The notes under the pieces: model-generated
Database searches by the model: none
Seen by the model: only the letters and a program-made list of their open reading frames with translations
What the model was told of the DNA's origin: nothing
NCBI GenBank assembly: GCA_020630875.1
Contig: JAHDIH010000008.1
Coordinates: 83,969 to 147,968, forward strand
Origin: Deltaproteobacteria bacterium
Lineage (GTDB): Bacteria > Myxococcota_A > Polyangia > Haliangiales > Haliangiaceae
Reading direction: 5' to 3'
DNA: 64,000 nt
In this document: positions 43,257-52,106 of the stretch, one piece after another
Layout of the letters: each line of letters starts with the position of its first letter
Numbering within the stretch: the first letter of the stretch is position 1
Translations under genes and position numbers: made by a program

Positions 43257-44702
43257 CTAGAAGCTTAACCGGAGACCGAGCCGAAAGTCGTGCCCAAAAT
43301 GCTGATACTGACCTGCAGCCGACGGTCCATTCAAGCCGTCTCTTAGCACCGCACATTTTTCGTAGTCGTATTCAGAGTCCACGCATTCAATGGTCTCTTG
43401 CGGCGAATATCCGCTATTGGTGACCGTCACGCTAGGAAAGTAAGTCAGGCTGTAAGATCCCTCAATTTTGACTTTAGGACCGATGTTTAAAATGGCGGTG
43501 GAGGCCAGCCCTAAACTCCAAGGCCATACTTGCTGCGTAGAAGTGGATCTTTTGTTGATAGCGGCTTGTTCCCAGTTGAGGTTTACCCCGAAACGAAATG
43601 GCTTCTCTTGCTGGAAATACAGTGTTTCTCCATGCTGGTAGTACCGATAACGAGTGGATTCTGTTAGTTGAACTCCTAACGTCAGCCCCGAGACGGTATC
43701 AAAGCCGCGGTGCCTGATGATTCGGTCTGGCAGGTCTCTGTCAAGATAGCGATACTCGAGACTTCCATGTTGAGAAAGAGTCCGGACTCTGTATTGGGCC
43801 GTGATGTCGAGGCTTTGCGATATTGGGCCGCGTACGCCAATGTTTACTTCTTGTGGCATTCCAAAGGTGACTTCTACTTCCCCGGTATCAGTCCCACCAC
43901 CGAGTGACTCTGCACGTTGAATGGTCGCATTTCCTCTGGTGGAGATCTTTGAAAAGTCTTCTCCTTGATAACTAAAGCCAACGAACCAGGAGCGATGAGC
44001 GACTCCTTTGAACGTTCGCAGAATGGCTCCGCCCGAAAAGGTCAAATTGTCTAGGTCTAAGCTACGTTCGGTCCGTGCCACGATAGAGTGGCGCTCTGCC
44101 GCCAGTGGGTTTTCTACGCCGCATGGCATGCCGCCGCAGAGCGCAGCGATTCCAGAGCTTCCGCCGGCAAGCGCGGTGTCAATCGCGAAACTAGAGGACA
44201 CTCGAGTAATCTTGTAGGAGACTCTTCCGGCAAATGAAAGTCGTCCACCGATCCGGAAGCCTGCAGCAAAACTGACTGGGGCAATCCGCTGCAGGTAGCC
44301 TCCGTCAGTGTGATATTTCGTAAGGGACCCGCTAGGCCACTTCTCAGAAACCGGAATATCTGCACCCACGGCTAAGAAAAAGTTATCATCAAGCCAGTGA
44401 GCGAGAATGGTGCCACTGGGAGCCAGGGTAGCGGTTCGGTCGCTTCCTTCGGCAAACTCGTTGCCATTTTCGTCAATACTTTTTCGAGAGAACTTGAGAG
44501 TACTAAGTTTCCCTCGTCCTTCGATGTAGAGGTTCCAGCCACGATTGAGCCAACCAATCGTTGCAGGGTTGGACATAATGACCCCAGGGTGGGCGTCTGT
44601 AACACCCAATAGCGGAAGTACACCGGCAGTATTTCTGTCCAGTGGGGATCCTGATGCGGTTGCGCATATCATTAGCGCGAATGATGCCGCGATAGCTCGC
44701 AT
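43257..44702 (-). CDS. FadL/OmpP1-like outer-membrane beta-barrel protein
   Basis: A 481-residue exported protein with signal peptide MRAIAASFALMICATASG. The N-terminal plug-like part shows the FadL-type pattern (DRNTAGVLPLLGVTDAHPGVIMSNPATIGWL), followed by amphipathic strands (WNLYIEGRGKLSTLKFSR, LSFAGRVSYKITRVSSSF, FGVNLNWEQAA) and a terminal strand ending FRLGLRLSF, with the Phe C-terminus common to barrels. FadL-like channels take up hydrophobic compounds; the substrate is unknown. Two Cys in the C-terminal loop (ECVDSEYDYEKCAVL) may form a disulfide outside the cell. Confidence 0.82.
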   Translation of the reverse strand: MRAIAASFALMICATASGSPLDRNTAGVLPLLGVTDAHPGVIMSNPATIGWLNRGWNLYIEGRGKLSTLKFSRKSIDENGNEFAEGSDRTATLAPSGTILAHWLDDNFFLAVGADIPVSEKWPSGSLTKYHTDGGYLQRIAPVSFAAGFRIGGRLSFAGRVSYKITRVSSSFAIDTALAGGSSGIAALCGGMPCGVENPLAAERHSIVARTERSLDLDNLTFSGGAILRTFKGVAHRSWFVGFSYQGEDFSKISTRGNATIQRAESLGGGTDTGEVEVTFGMPQEVNIGVRGPISQSLDITAQYRVRTLSQHGSLEYRYLDRDLPDRIIRHRGFDTVSGLTLGVQLTESTRYRYYQHGETLYFQQEKPFRFGVNLNWEQAAINKRSTSTQQVWPWSLGLASTAILNIGPKVKIEGSYSLTYFPSVTVTNSGYSPQETIECVDSEYDYEKCAVLRDGLNGPSAAGQYQHFGHDFRLGLRLSF

Positions 44703-44797
44703 GGAGGCAGGCTATCATTCTCTACATGCTACTACCTTGCGATCGGTCAAGTTTTCCCATCGCGACGCGCAGAATAAGTGAAATTTGTGCGAAGGAC

Positions 44798-44826
44798 TGG
44801 CAATAGACAGTCAAACATTGGATAAT
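44798..44826 (+). promoter_or_regulatory. Possible promoter of the RHH-FHA gene (TGGCAA-17-GATAAT)
   Basis: -10-like GATAAT (44821-44826) and a weak -35 TGGCAA (44798-44803) with 17-bp spacing, 13 nt before the ATG. AAGGGG directly upstream of the start is a good ribosome binding site, partly overlapping the downstream flank of the -10. Confidence 0.3.
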
Positions 44827-44839
44827 AAAGGGGAACCGA

Positions 44840-45337
44840 ATGGATCAAAGCAAGAAAACAATGCGCCACTTTTATTGTCGCGACTCTCTTTGGGAGAGTT
44901 TCGAGGATTTGGCAGGGGAATTCGATTGTTCAATTGACTACTTGGTCAACGAAGCGATGAGGTATTACTCGCTCTCGAAGAGTGCCAAAGGGGCTGCCGG
45001 AAAGGCTACAGTACCGAAGCCTAGTAGTGCTTCTACTCCTGCAGTAACCGGTGGAACACTGTACCTGCACTACGACGGTAATCGGTACGAAATCAATAAA
45101 GAACAATTCATTATCGGTAGAGGCTCTAAGTCTTCAGATCTACCGATTAAAGACGGAAATATTTCGCGCAAACATTGCGCGGTAATCAAGAAGAACGACA
45201 CGTACTATATCAAAGATTTGGGGTCGACCAACGGGATCGACTTCAAAGGGATGCGTATTGACAACAAACGTATCGACGAAGGAGATGTCTTTCATCTTTG
45301 CGACTACGAGTTGCGTTTCACCTACCAAGCTGACTAG
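44840..45337 (+). CDS. FHA-domain protein with N-terminal ribbon-helix-helix-like segment
   Basis: A 165-residue two-part protein. Residues 5-45 (RHFYCRDSLWESFEDLAGEF, then SIDYLVNEAMRYYSL) resemble a short ribbon-helix-helix DNA-binding fold; a flexible linker of Ala/Pro/Ser follows. Residues about 72-163 are an FHA domain with the conserved points GRGSKSSDLPI, ISRKHC and DLGSTNGID. FHA domains bind phosphothreonine, so this may read a Ser/Thr-kinase signal and act on DNA. It sits 9 nt before recG on the same strand. No Ser/Thr kinase gene occurs in this window. Confidence 0.85.
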   Translation: MDQSKKTMRHFYCRDSLWESFEDLAGEFDCSIDYLVNEAMRYYSLSKSAKGAAGKATVPKPSSASTPAVTGGTLYLHYDGNRYEINKEQFIIGRGSKSSDLPIKDGNISRKHCAVIKKNDTYYIKDLGSTNGIDFKGMRIDNKRIDEGDVFHLCDYELRFTYQAD

Positions 45338-45346
45338 TCTCTGTAG

Positions 45347-47632
45347 GTGGCAGATGTAACTGCACTAAAGAGATTCGTCTCAGAACTAAAGTTGCCCTGC
45401 GATCGTGATTCCTGGAGTCACTTGGTGGCCATTGCATCAAAGCTTGTGGACAGTGAGTTTTTGCTATGGGAGCCAGATCGTTTTAAGCAAGCGGTTTTGA
45501 TGGCGAGACTGCAAAGGGTTCTACGTGAAATTGCTCCACCTGATACTTCCGACAAATCGTTAGTTAAAGCACTCAAAGTGTTGGACGGCGTTGGTCCCAA
45601 AGTAGCGGAGAGCTTGATTGAGTCTGGTATTACATCCCCGGGGCAGCTGGTATACCACTTTCCGTTCCGATACCTGGACTGTCGAAATCCCAAAGAAATA
45701 TCAAGTCTGTCGAGTGGCATGGGGCAGGTGGTTTGCGTAGGGATATCAGAGTCGGTCAAGTTTGTGCGTAGAGGTAAAGGCATGCGCTGGCTTCAGGGGA
45801 CGATCCGGTGCCGCGTGGACTCGGCTGTGAAGCTTCGATTTCGTTGGTTTAACGCTTTTCCTTCTATGCAAACTACGTTTGCCCCGGGTAAAGAGTTGGT
45901 GTTAGAGGTCAATCTTAAAGACGACCACCAACTTAGTTGTGCCAACCCACGGATCGTCGATCCAAGCGAAGCAATAGCTTGCGTTTACCGAGATCTGGGA
46001 AAAGTAAAAAAGAAGACGCTCAAGAGAAGCATCAAAAGTGCGGTTGCTTTGGCACCGACGGAAATCCCCATTTTGTCGCCGGAGTTGGAAAGATCATTGG
46101 AACTTCCATCGATCACCGAGTCTATAGAAACCCTCCATGATCCTCCCGTTGACTTATCTGAAGAAGAATTCGCTTTGCTTCAACAGCAAAATACTCGCTG
46201 GCACCGTCGGGTCTCCTTAGAGATGGCCATCCCCGTTTGCGTTTCTGTAGAGCGAAAAGTACGAAACAACTTACTCAACGTCGCAGCAGCTTCTCCTCCT
46301 GTACCTTCAGCGGATATTTACCAAATGTTTCCGTTTGAACTTACGGAATCACAGAAGCAGACAATTGCGGAGATATCCTCAGATTTGGCTAGTAAACGGC
46401 CTATGAATCGCCTCTTGCAAGGTGACGTTGGAGCGGGAAAAACGGCAGTTGCTTTTGCCGCTGCGGTGCAAGTCGTCCGGGATGGAGGCAAGGTTTGCCT
46501 GATGGCGCCAACAGAGGTTCTCGCGGAGCAACACTTTGCAACGATTTCTTCACTCGCCGATAAAGCAAAACTCTCGGTCGCGCTTCTTTGTGCATCGTTG
46601 CCCGGACCGGTAAAACGAACGACATTGGCTCGGATCGCAGCTGGGCATGTGGACTTAGTGGTAGGGACGCATTCGCTACTTTCTAAGCAAGTCCAGATTC
46701 CAGATCTACGGCTTGCAATTGTAGACGAGCAACATCGTTTTGGAGCGCGGCAGCGGGTACGGCTGCGGGGGCAAGATGCGAGTGACCTTTGGCCTCATAT
46801 GTTGGTCATGACCGCGACTCCGATTCCTCGAACTCTAGCATTGACCCTCTACGGTGACCTTGAAGTGAGCACCATGACTCAAATGCCAAGTGGGAGAATT
46901 CCTATCAAAACTAAGATAGCCAAAGGGCCACGACGAAATGAATCTGCAGGGGTTGTGATCAAAAAGGCACTGGCCGCCGGTGAAAAAGGATTTGTCGTTT
47001 GTCCGATGATTGAACCCAGTGAAAAACGAGAGGGTTGGGCCAATGTGGAAGAGTCTTTTGCGGGACTTACCACTCTGTTGGGGGAAGGGGTCGTTCGAAA
47101 GTGCCACGGGCGGCTGCCGCTTGAAGAGCGAAGTGAAGCAATCGCTGCTTTGAGATCTGGGGAAGCACGTTTGTTGGTCGCCACCACTGTCATTGAAGTT
47201 GGAGTAGATATTCCTAGCGCGAGTATTATGGTGATTTTGGATGCCGACCGCTTTGGGCTAGCGCAACTTCATCAACTAAGAGGTCGAGTGGGGCGAAGCG
47301 ACCAACCGTCTAAGTGTTTACTAGTTGCGAGTGGCAACCCCACCGAGGACGGAATGGAGCGACTTGAGTCGCTGGCGGCATCAACTGACGGGTTCGCCTT
47401 AGCCGAAATCGATTTACAAATGCGCGGACCAGGTGAGTTGTTGGGAGAGAAACAATCAGGATTACCTTCAATGCCCTTCGGAGGGCTAGATTCGTATTTG
47501 GAATGCGTGGAGCAGGCTAAAGGTATCGCTCAAAAAATACTCAGCGACGATCCCGAGCTTTCCAAACCACAAAACCAAAGACTGTTTCGACTAGTAGCGG
47601 GCGTTTCAGCAATGGCAGGCGAGGCCGGGTAG
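45347..47632 (+). CDS. recG: ATP-dependent DNA helicase RecG
   Basis: A 761-residue helicase that reverses stalled replication forks and migrates Holliday junctions. The N-terminal wedge/OB region spans about 85-250 (LDGVGPKVAESLIESGITSPGQLVYHFPFRYLDCRN in parts). Helicase motifs: Walker A GDVGAGKT (359-366), motif TEVLAEQH, DEQH box (460-463) followed by RFG, TATPIPRTLALTLYGDLEVS (motif III-like RecG signature), VIEVGVDIPSAS and QLRGRVGRSDQ. The C-terminal RecG signature FGGLDSYLECVEQAK is present. Start is GTG at 45347. The gene ends directly next to the convergent cutA stop. Confidence 0.96.
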   Translation: MADVTALKRFVSELKLPCDRDSWSHLVAIASKLVDSEFLLWEPDRFKQAVLMARLQRVLREIAPPDTSDKSLVKALKVLDGVGPKVAESLIESGITSPGQLVYHFPFRYLDCRNPKEISSLSSGMGQVVCVGISESVKFVRRGKGMRWLQGTIRCRVDSAVKLRFRWFNAFPSMQTTFAPGKELVLEVNLKDDHQLSCANPRIVDPSEAIACVYRDLGKVKKKTLKRSIKSAVALAPTEIPILSPELERSLELPSITESIETLHDPPVDLSEEEFALLQQQNTRWHRRVSLEMAIPVCVSVERKVRNNLLNVAAASPPVPSADIYQMFPFELTESQKQTIAEISSDLASKRPMNRLLQGDVGAGKTAVAFAAAVQVVRDGGKVCLMAPTEVLAEQHFATISSLADKAKLSVALLCASLPGPVKRTTLARIAAGHVDLVVGTHSLLSKQVQIPDLRLAIVDEQHRFGARQRVRLRGQDASDLWPHMLVMTATPIPRTLALTLYGDLEVSTMTQMPSGRIPIKTKIAKGPRRNESAGVVIKKALAAGEKGFVVCPMIEPSEKREGWANVEESFAGLTTLLGEGVVRKCHGRLPLEERSEAIAALRSGEARLLVATTVIEVGVDIPSASIMVILDADRFGLAQLHQLRGRVGRSDQPSKCLLVASGNPTEDGMERLESLAASTDGFALAEIDLQMRGPGELLGEKQSGLPSMPFGGLDSYLECVEQAKGIAQKILSDDPELSKPQNQRLFRLVAGVSAMAGEAG

Positions 47633-47947
47633 CTACCCTTGAACCGACGCTTCAACCCACGCGTTGTAGGCTTCACTCACGTTGTTAGAATTGACAGCGA
47701 CGATTTCTGGCACTTCGTTCGGATGAATTTCTTTTAATTGAGCCATCAACTTAGAGGTAACTCGAGAACTAGTCTTGATGATTGCCAAGACCTCACTTTC
47801 GTCTACCAGTTTTTCTTTCCACCGGTAGATTGAGCGGACTTGAGGAATCAGGTTGACGCAAGCGGCAAGCTTTTTCTCGACGAGTGAGCGCGCAGCTTCT
47901 TCGGCAGTGGATTGGGTAGGGAAGGTGGACAGTACTAATGTTGTCAC
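47633..47947 (-). CDS. cutA: Divalent-cation tolerance protein CutA
   Basis: A 104-residue small ferredoxin-like protein with the CutA pattern: AARSLVEKKLAACVNLIP, VRSIYRWKEKLVDESEVLAIIKTSS, LKEIHPNEVPEIVAV and YNAWVEASV. Forms trimers in studied relatives; E. coli mutants show altered copper tolerance. Its stop codon directly abuts that of recG, and the two are convergent without any space for a terminator. No copper genes lie nearby. Confidence 0.95.
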   Translation of the reverse strand: MTTLVLSTFPTQSTAEEAARSLVEKKLAACVNLIPQVRSIYRWKEKLVDESEVLAIIKTSSRVTSKLMAQLKEIHPNEVPEIVAVNSNNVSEAYNAWVEASVQG

Positions 47948-48006
47948 ACCTTAGTTTACAACGAGCGACTGACAATCTTTCGCCTGCTCGTCACATCCAT
48001 AAGTGG

Positions 48007-48543
48007 TTACATAAGCCATCGACTACTACGCATCAAGCATACGCATAGTCGTCTTTTGAGCTCTATCGTGCCAGTAAGGCATTGCCGCGGAGTCAAAAAG
48101 TCTAATGCAGGAATGTGCCGGTCCAGCCATGCTCTGGTTTGCTCCCCATGGAGTTTTTGAATCATTGCAGCTAATGCTACATCGCCATCGGTCAGCTCGA
48201 GTAGTTGCTGATCCATGTTCCAACACTCCACGAACAACGTTGATTGTTCGGCCCAAGACTGTGAGTTGAATTTCGATTCAAGGCGTAGCGGTTCAAGTGA
48301 CGATAGCATCTTGTTTTGGGTGAGCAGCAATTGCGCACCATGCTCTTCCCATCTAGGGTCTTGGGCGTGTTTCCGCTGATAATAGGCGACTAGCCAGCTT
48401 TGAGCTTTACTCGGCGGAAGTTGAGTGGGGGGCGCTAACACGATGTCCCAGAATTCCTGAAGCTCCATACCGGACGATACCCCAATCGAGAAAGTGAGGA
48501 TAGTTTCCTTTTCTGCTGGCAGGACGGCTGCAACTGAGTACAC
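48007..48543 (-). CDS. Hypothetical protein
   Basis: A 178-residue soluble protein with a Trp-rich helical sequence ([45 protein letters not shown]). Near the C-terminus, [13 protein letters not shown] resembles the LDG-x-TPREA motif of toxin-binding antitoxin or SEC-C-linked proteins, but this is too short to assign a family. The start is unclear: GTG at 48543 leaves only 9 nt to the divergent lysC start, so ATG at 48468 ([11 protein letters not shown]) may be the real start and would leave room for a promoter. No signal or membrane segments. Confidence 0.6.
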   Translation of the reverse strand: MYSVAAVLPAEKETILTFSIGVSSGMELQEFWDIVLAPPTQLPPSKAQSWLVAYYQRKHAQDPRWEEHGAQLLLTQNKMLSSLEPLRLESKFNSQSWAEQSTLFVECWNMDQQLLELTDGDVALAAMIQKLHGEQTRAWLDRHIPALDFLTPRQCLTGTIELKRRLCVCLMRSSRWLM

Positions 48544-48552
48544 TGCTTGTGC

Positions 48553-49770
48553 ATGCGCGTTGTCATGAAATTTGGAGGGACCTCGGTTGGCTCAGTAGAC
48601 CGCATCCGCAATGTTGCGAAGCGCTGCGTCCGTCGACAAGCCGAAGGTCACGAAGTTGCGGTAGTTGTTTCGGCCATGTCGGGAGAGACGAACCGCCTGG
48701 TTTCACTTACCAAAGAGTTCACGTCGGATCCCAACGACCGCGAATGCGACGTGGTTCTTTCCACAGGAGAACAAGTTTCGATAGGTTTGTTGGCTTTAGC
48801 GATTCGAGAGATTGGCGGCAAAGCGAAGTCCTTCCTTGGTCATCAAGTAAAGATATTAACGGATGACGCTTTTTCCCGCGCCAGAATCTCTAACGTAGAT
48901 GGAGCTGCACTGACAGAGTGTCTTTCGAACGATACGATAGCAGTCGTCGCCGGTTTCCAAGGGGTGACGGACAGCGGAGACATTTCTACTTTGGGACGTG
49001 GCGGTTCTGATACCACTGCGGTCGCGATTGCGGCGTCGGTAAATGCCGACGTTTGCGAGATTTATACTGATGTTGACGGCGTATATACCACGGATCCTAA
49101 CGTCGTACCCGAAGCGAGAAAGATCGATAAGATCACTTACGAAGAAATGCTGGAGCTTGCGTCGCTTGGAGCAAAGGTATTGCAAATTAGGGCGGTCGAA
49201 TTCGCAATGAACTATAATGTTCCATTGCACGTACGTTCTAGTTTTAACGACAATCCCGGGACAATGGTGGTTGCCGCAGGAGAGAATATGGAAAGTGTAG
49301 TAGTATCAGGAGTTACCGCCGTAACTTCCGAATCCAAGGTAACCATTAAGCGCGTGCCAGATGTTGCGGGAAACGTCGCAAAGATCTTTAAGCCTTTGGC
49401 AGACGGTGGAATTGTCGTTGATATGATTGTTCAAAACGTATCCGAGAACGGTGAAACCGCTGTTACGTTCACCGTTCCGACCGACGACTTAGCGAGAGCG
49501 GAAGCGGTTTTGCAACGAGAGGCTCCCGATATTGCCACAGAGAGTAATATCCGTACGGATCAGAACGTGGCGAAGGTTTCCATCGTTGGGGTCGGGATGC
49601 GTTCGCACGCAGGCGTCGCACAGCGAATGTTTCAGATTTTGGCGGATGAGGGAATTAACATCCAACTGATTTCTACCAGTGAGATTAAGGTGTCTTGCCT
49701 CATTGAGAAAAAGTATGCGGAACTAGCGACCCGTGCTCTTCATGCTGGATTCAAATTGGAGAGTGAATAG
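48553..49770 (+). CDS. lysC: Aspartate kinase with two ACT domains
   Basis: A 405-residue monofunctional aspartokinase, the first enzyme toward lysine, threonine, methionine and diaminopimelate. Catalytic motifs: [63 protein letters not shown] (in parts) and [13 protein letters not shown]. Two ACT regulatory domains follow ([29 protein letters not shown] in parts, and [45 protein letters not shown] in parts), the usual feedback-control pair. The ATG at 48553 is chosen; a TTG 6 nt upstream is in frame. It overlaps the following gene by 1 nt. Confidence 0.95.
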   Translation: MRVVMKFGGTSVGSVDRIRNVAKRCVRRQAEGHEVAVVVSAMSGETNRLVSLTKEFTSDPNDRECDVVLSTGEQVSIGLLALAIREIGGKAKSFLGHQVKILTDDAFSRARISNVDGAALTECLSNDTIAVVAGFQGVTDSGDISTLGRGGSDTTAVAIAASVNADVCEIYTDVDGVYTTDPNVVPEARKIDKITYEEMLELASLGAKVLQIRAVEFAMNYNVPLHVRSSFNDNPGTMVVAAGENMESVVVSGVTAVTSESKVTIKRVPDVAGNVAKIFKPLADGGIVVDMIVQNVSENGETAVTFTVPTDDLARAEAVLQREAPDIATESNIRTDQNVAKVSIVGVGMRSHAGVAQRMFQILADEGINIQLISTSEIKVSCLIEKKYAELATRALHAGFKLESE

Positions 49771-50450
49771 TGGGTTGTTCCAACAAAGACGGAAAAAAGG
49801 GTTGTACCTCAAGAAAAGATGATTTGTTAGATGCAGTCGATAACGCACTCGACTATTGGTATCCAACCAGAGTCTGGGGAGAGATGCGCAATGAATTCGG
49901 ACGAGGTCCCTCATTCGAGGAAGTTCAAGATGTAGCCGAGCTTCTTCAGGAGAACCTTGGCCTCGCTACATGGGCCGTGCAAGGTGGCGAAAGTGATTAC
50001 TGTGACTTTGTATACGTCCTCTGCATTGGCAGGCAACCTGCGATAGGAATGGTTAGAGACCTTGGCGTCCAAAGCACGGTAGATATTGCAGAAGGTAGCT
50101 CTGACGTTTGCCTTCGTATCGCATTTAGTCACTTGGAACGAATGGCGGCAGTTCAACAAGTTACGATTTCAGTAAGCGAAGGAGATGGTTTCTTACAGGT
50201 CATTGAGGCGAGGCGTAGTGGGGTTTACGACGCTCCGCTTCTCAAGAGATTTCGTAAATTAGTAGCCTCGTTGGAATCGCTTGACTTTCGACATATTGAT
50301 ATGGGGGAAGTGAGTCATCCGCCCAAAGAGTTTGAGACCGGAAGCTACGTTGACGCGCTGTCGGACAGTCCAGACATCGTGAACTTCTTATTCTTCACCC
50401 AGTCTGCTGAAACCACGCAGACGACATTTTTGCCTGAGCCTAACACTTAA
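49770..50450 (+). CDS. Hypothetical protein with N-terminal cysteines
   Basis: A 226-residue soluble protein. The N-terminus MGCSNKDGKKGC has two Cys nine apart, and no clear hydrophobic signal is present. The central part alternates helix and strand (FEEVQDVAELLQENLGLATWAVQGGESD, ISVSEGDGFLQVIEARRSG). No family recognised. Its GTG overlaps the lysC stop by 1 nt, so it is probably co-expressed with lysC, which might hint at a regulatory or amino-acid-linked role, but this is only context. It overlaps the convergent rnhA stop by 4 nt. Confidence 0.7.
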   Translation: MGCSNKDGKKGCTSRKDDLLDAVDNALDYWYPTRVWGEMRNEFGRGPSFEEVQDVAELLQENLGLATWAVQGGESDYCDFVYVLCIGRQPAIGMVRDLGVQSTVDIAEGSSDVCLRIAFSHLERMAAVQQVTISVSEGDGFLQVIEARRSGVYDAPLLKRFRKLVASLESLDFRHIDMGEVSHPPKEFETGSYVDALSDSPDIVNFLFFTQSAETTQTTFLPEPNT

Positions 50451-51100
50451 CGATCGATACTTTGTTTTAGTGCCTCTCCCGCGCTTCCCATACGTGCTAA
50501 CTCATCGGCCATTTCATTGCCTGGATCTCCAGAGTGACCCTTTACCTTAATGAACTGAACATCTGAGAAATCCTGAAGGAGTGCCTTAATTTCAGCAATC
50601 AGCTCTTTGTTGGCTTTTGCTTTCCAACCTTGAGTGAGTACGCCTATAGAATACGTAGAGTCTGTGTAAATATTGATAGCCTTTTCCCGGTCTTCTATTG
50701 GAATGACTTGCAATGCTATCGCAATGGCTTGTAGTTCTGCGATGTTGTTGGTGCCATTGCCCAACGGTTCGGCGATTTTGATCTGTTGCTTCGGAGTCGT
50801 TAAAAATACGCCGGCACCGGCAGGACCTGGGTTGCCTGAACACGCTCCATCAGTATAAGCCTCGTAGAGAGCGGGGCGGTTTGAGCGTTGGCTTGGGGCC
50901 GCTTTCTTTTTTACTTTTTTGCGGCTCTCTTCTGATGGCTCGAGGAGTAGGTTGCTGGCTCGCGCGTTGTAGACTTTGGCAGTTTCAGACTTTTGATACG
51001 TAATCGGTACCAAGCCCTTTTCGTTTGCTGGCAGAGAACCGTCCGGGTTGGCTTTTACGAAGACGGCTTTCCCGCGGAGGTACCTGGTAATCCATGTCAC
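50447..51100 (-). CDS. rnhA: Ribonuclease HI with extra N-terminal domain
   Basis: A 217-residue enzyme. The catalytic domain (about 78-205) keeps the four acidic residues of RNase H: Asp in YTDGACSGNPGPAG, Glu in NIAELQAIAIAL, Asp in IYTDSTYSIG and Asp in NEMADELARMG. HSGDPGNE includes the catalytic-loop His. It removes RNA from RNA-DNA hybrids. About 75 residues precede the core (MTWITRYLRGKAVFVKANPDG, ITYQKSETAKVYNARASNLL), which is unusual: it is not the common RNase HI hybrid-binding domain by eye. It overlaps the convergent hypothetical gene by 4 nt. Confidence 0.92.
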   Translation of the reverse strand: MTWITRYLRGKAVFVKANPDGSLPANEKGLVPITYQKSETAKVYNARASNLLLEPSEESRKKVKKKAAPSQRSNRPALYEAYTDGACSGNPGPAGAGVFLTTPKQQIKIAEPLGNGTNNIAELQAIAIALQVIPIEDREKAINIYTDSTYSIGVLTQGWKAKANKELIAEIKALLQDFSDVQFIKVKGHSGDPGNEMADELARMGSAGEALKQSIDR

Positions 51101-51179
51101 CGACCCACGCTAGCCCAAGTGCGGGCGAAGCCTCAATCTCCTTTTGCGCAAATATTGCTTGTGCTACAACCAAGCTGTG

Positions 51180-52106
51180 ATGAGACTAACGATCTGCTGT
51201 TTATTTCTGGTGGTTGCTTCTTGTAAAGGAACCAAGAAGTCGGAGACCCCACAGCTTTCGCAACCGTTTGAGGAACTATCAGCTGAGCTTACTCGCACTT
51301 TACCTCATCTACCAGCGCAGCCAAAACTTGTGGTTGCGTTCAACGGAACGGAAATTCAAAAGTCTCCTTACTTCGCCATGGGACTTTCCATGGGGGGAAA
51401 AGAGCTGGGGCTTCCAGAACGTTGCCTTGCTCTGGTAAAGTCGATCCGGAGGGCAAACCTAGGACTAAAGACCCTTAATCCTCCGTTGGGGGTATTACTA
51501 CTTGATGGGCCGACCATTGACTCTGTGGCTGGAGCAACGGAATGTCTTCAGAGACTTCCGATAGGACCGTTTGCTGCTGAGCGAAAAGCGCAAACCATGG
51601 ACATAGTCGCGCTCAGCGGTGGGCCATCTGTCGCTACAGGCACATGGGTGGAGAAAAGCCTTTCTTCTTGGAAACCAAGTGAGCTGCAATCTTTTGGTCC
51701 TGGCATGAAGGACGTCGCTCCGATTAAGAAGCTTTTGGGGTTTGCGGGAGAAGAAAACATGATTGCTGTCGCCGCTACTTCGCTACCACCAGAAGCTTCT
51801 TTGATCGTTGGGGAAGCCGAGAGCTTCTATCTTGGGCTCACGTACAAAGACTCCCTAAAGATACGAGGCGGGTTCTCTTTCGCGGACAATGCGGCAGCGG
51901 CAAAACAGGTTAACAAGTCAACCAAAGACTTTTCAGAATTGAAACATTCCCCCTTGGGCCCTTATTTGAAGAGTGTGAAAATCGGACAAAATGCCAACTT
52001 TGCAATCATTGAAGCGGATCTTTCGACGCAGGACTTGTTAGGGCTGTGGAACGTAGCCAAACAGGATCCAACGCTGGGGGCGATACTCGCCAGGGTAGGG
52101 CTATGA
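51180..52106 (+). CDS. Putative lipoprotein, unknown function (pair member 1)
   Basis: A 308-residue exported lipoprotein. The start ATG at 51180 gives the signal MRLTICCLFLVVASC with Cys15 as lipid anchor; an in-frame TTG at 51144 would make the n-region too long. The body has small repeated alpha/beta units (PKLVVAFNGTEIQKSPYFAM, LKIRGGFSFADNAAAAKQV, FAIIEADLSTQDLLGL) like low-identity surface proteins, and an overall similarity in layout to the next gene. The two may be related duplicates. The 4-nt overlap with the next gene indicates one transcript. Confidence 0.72.
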   Translation: MRLTICCLFLVVASCKGTKKSETPQLSQPFEELSAELTRTLPHLPAQPKLVVAFNGTEIQKSPYFAMGLSMGGKELGLPERCLALVKSIRRANLGLKTLNPPLGVLLLDGPTIDSVAGATECLQRLPIGPFAAERKAQTMDIVALSGGPSVATGTWVEKSLSSWKPSELQSFGPGMKDVAPIKKLLGFAGEENMIAVAATSLPPEASLIVGEAESFYLGLTYKDSLKIRGGFSFADNAAAAKQVNKSTKDFSELKHSPLGPYLKSVKIGQNANFAIIEADLSTQDLLGLWNVAKQDPTLGAILARVGL

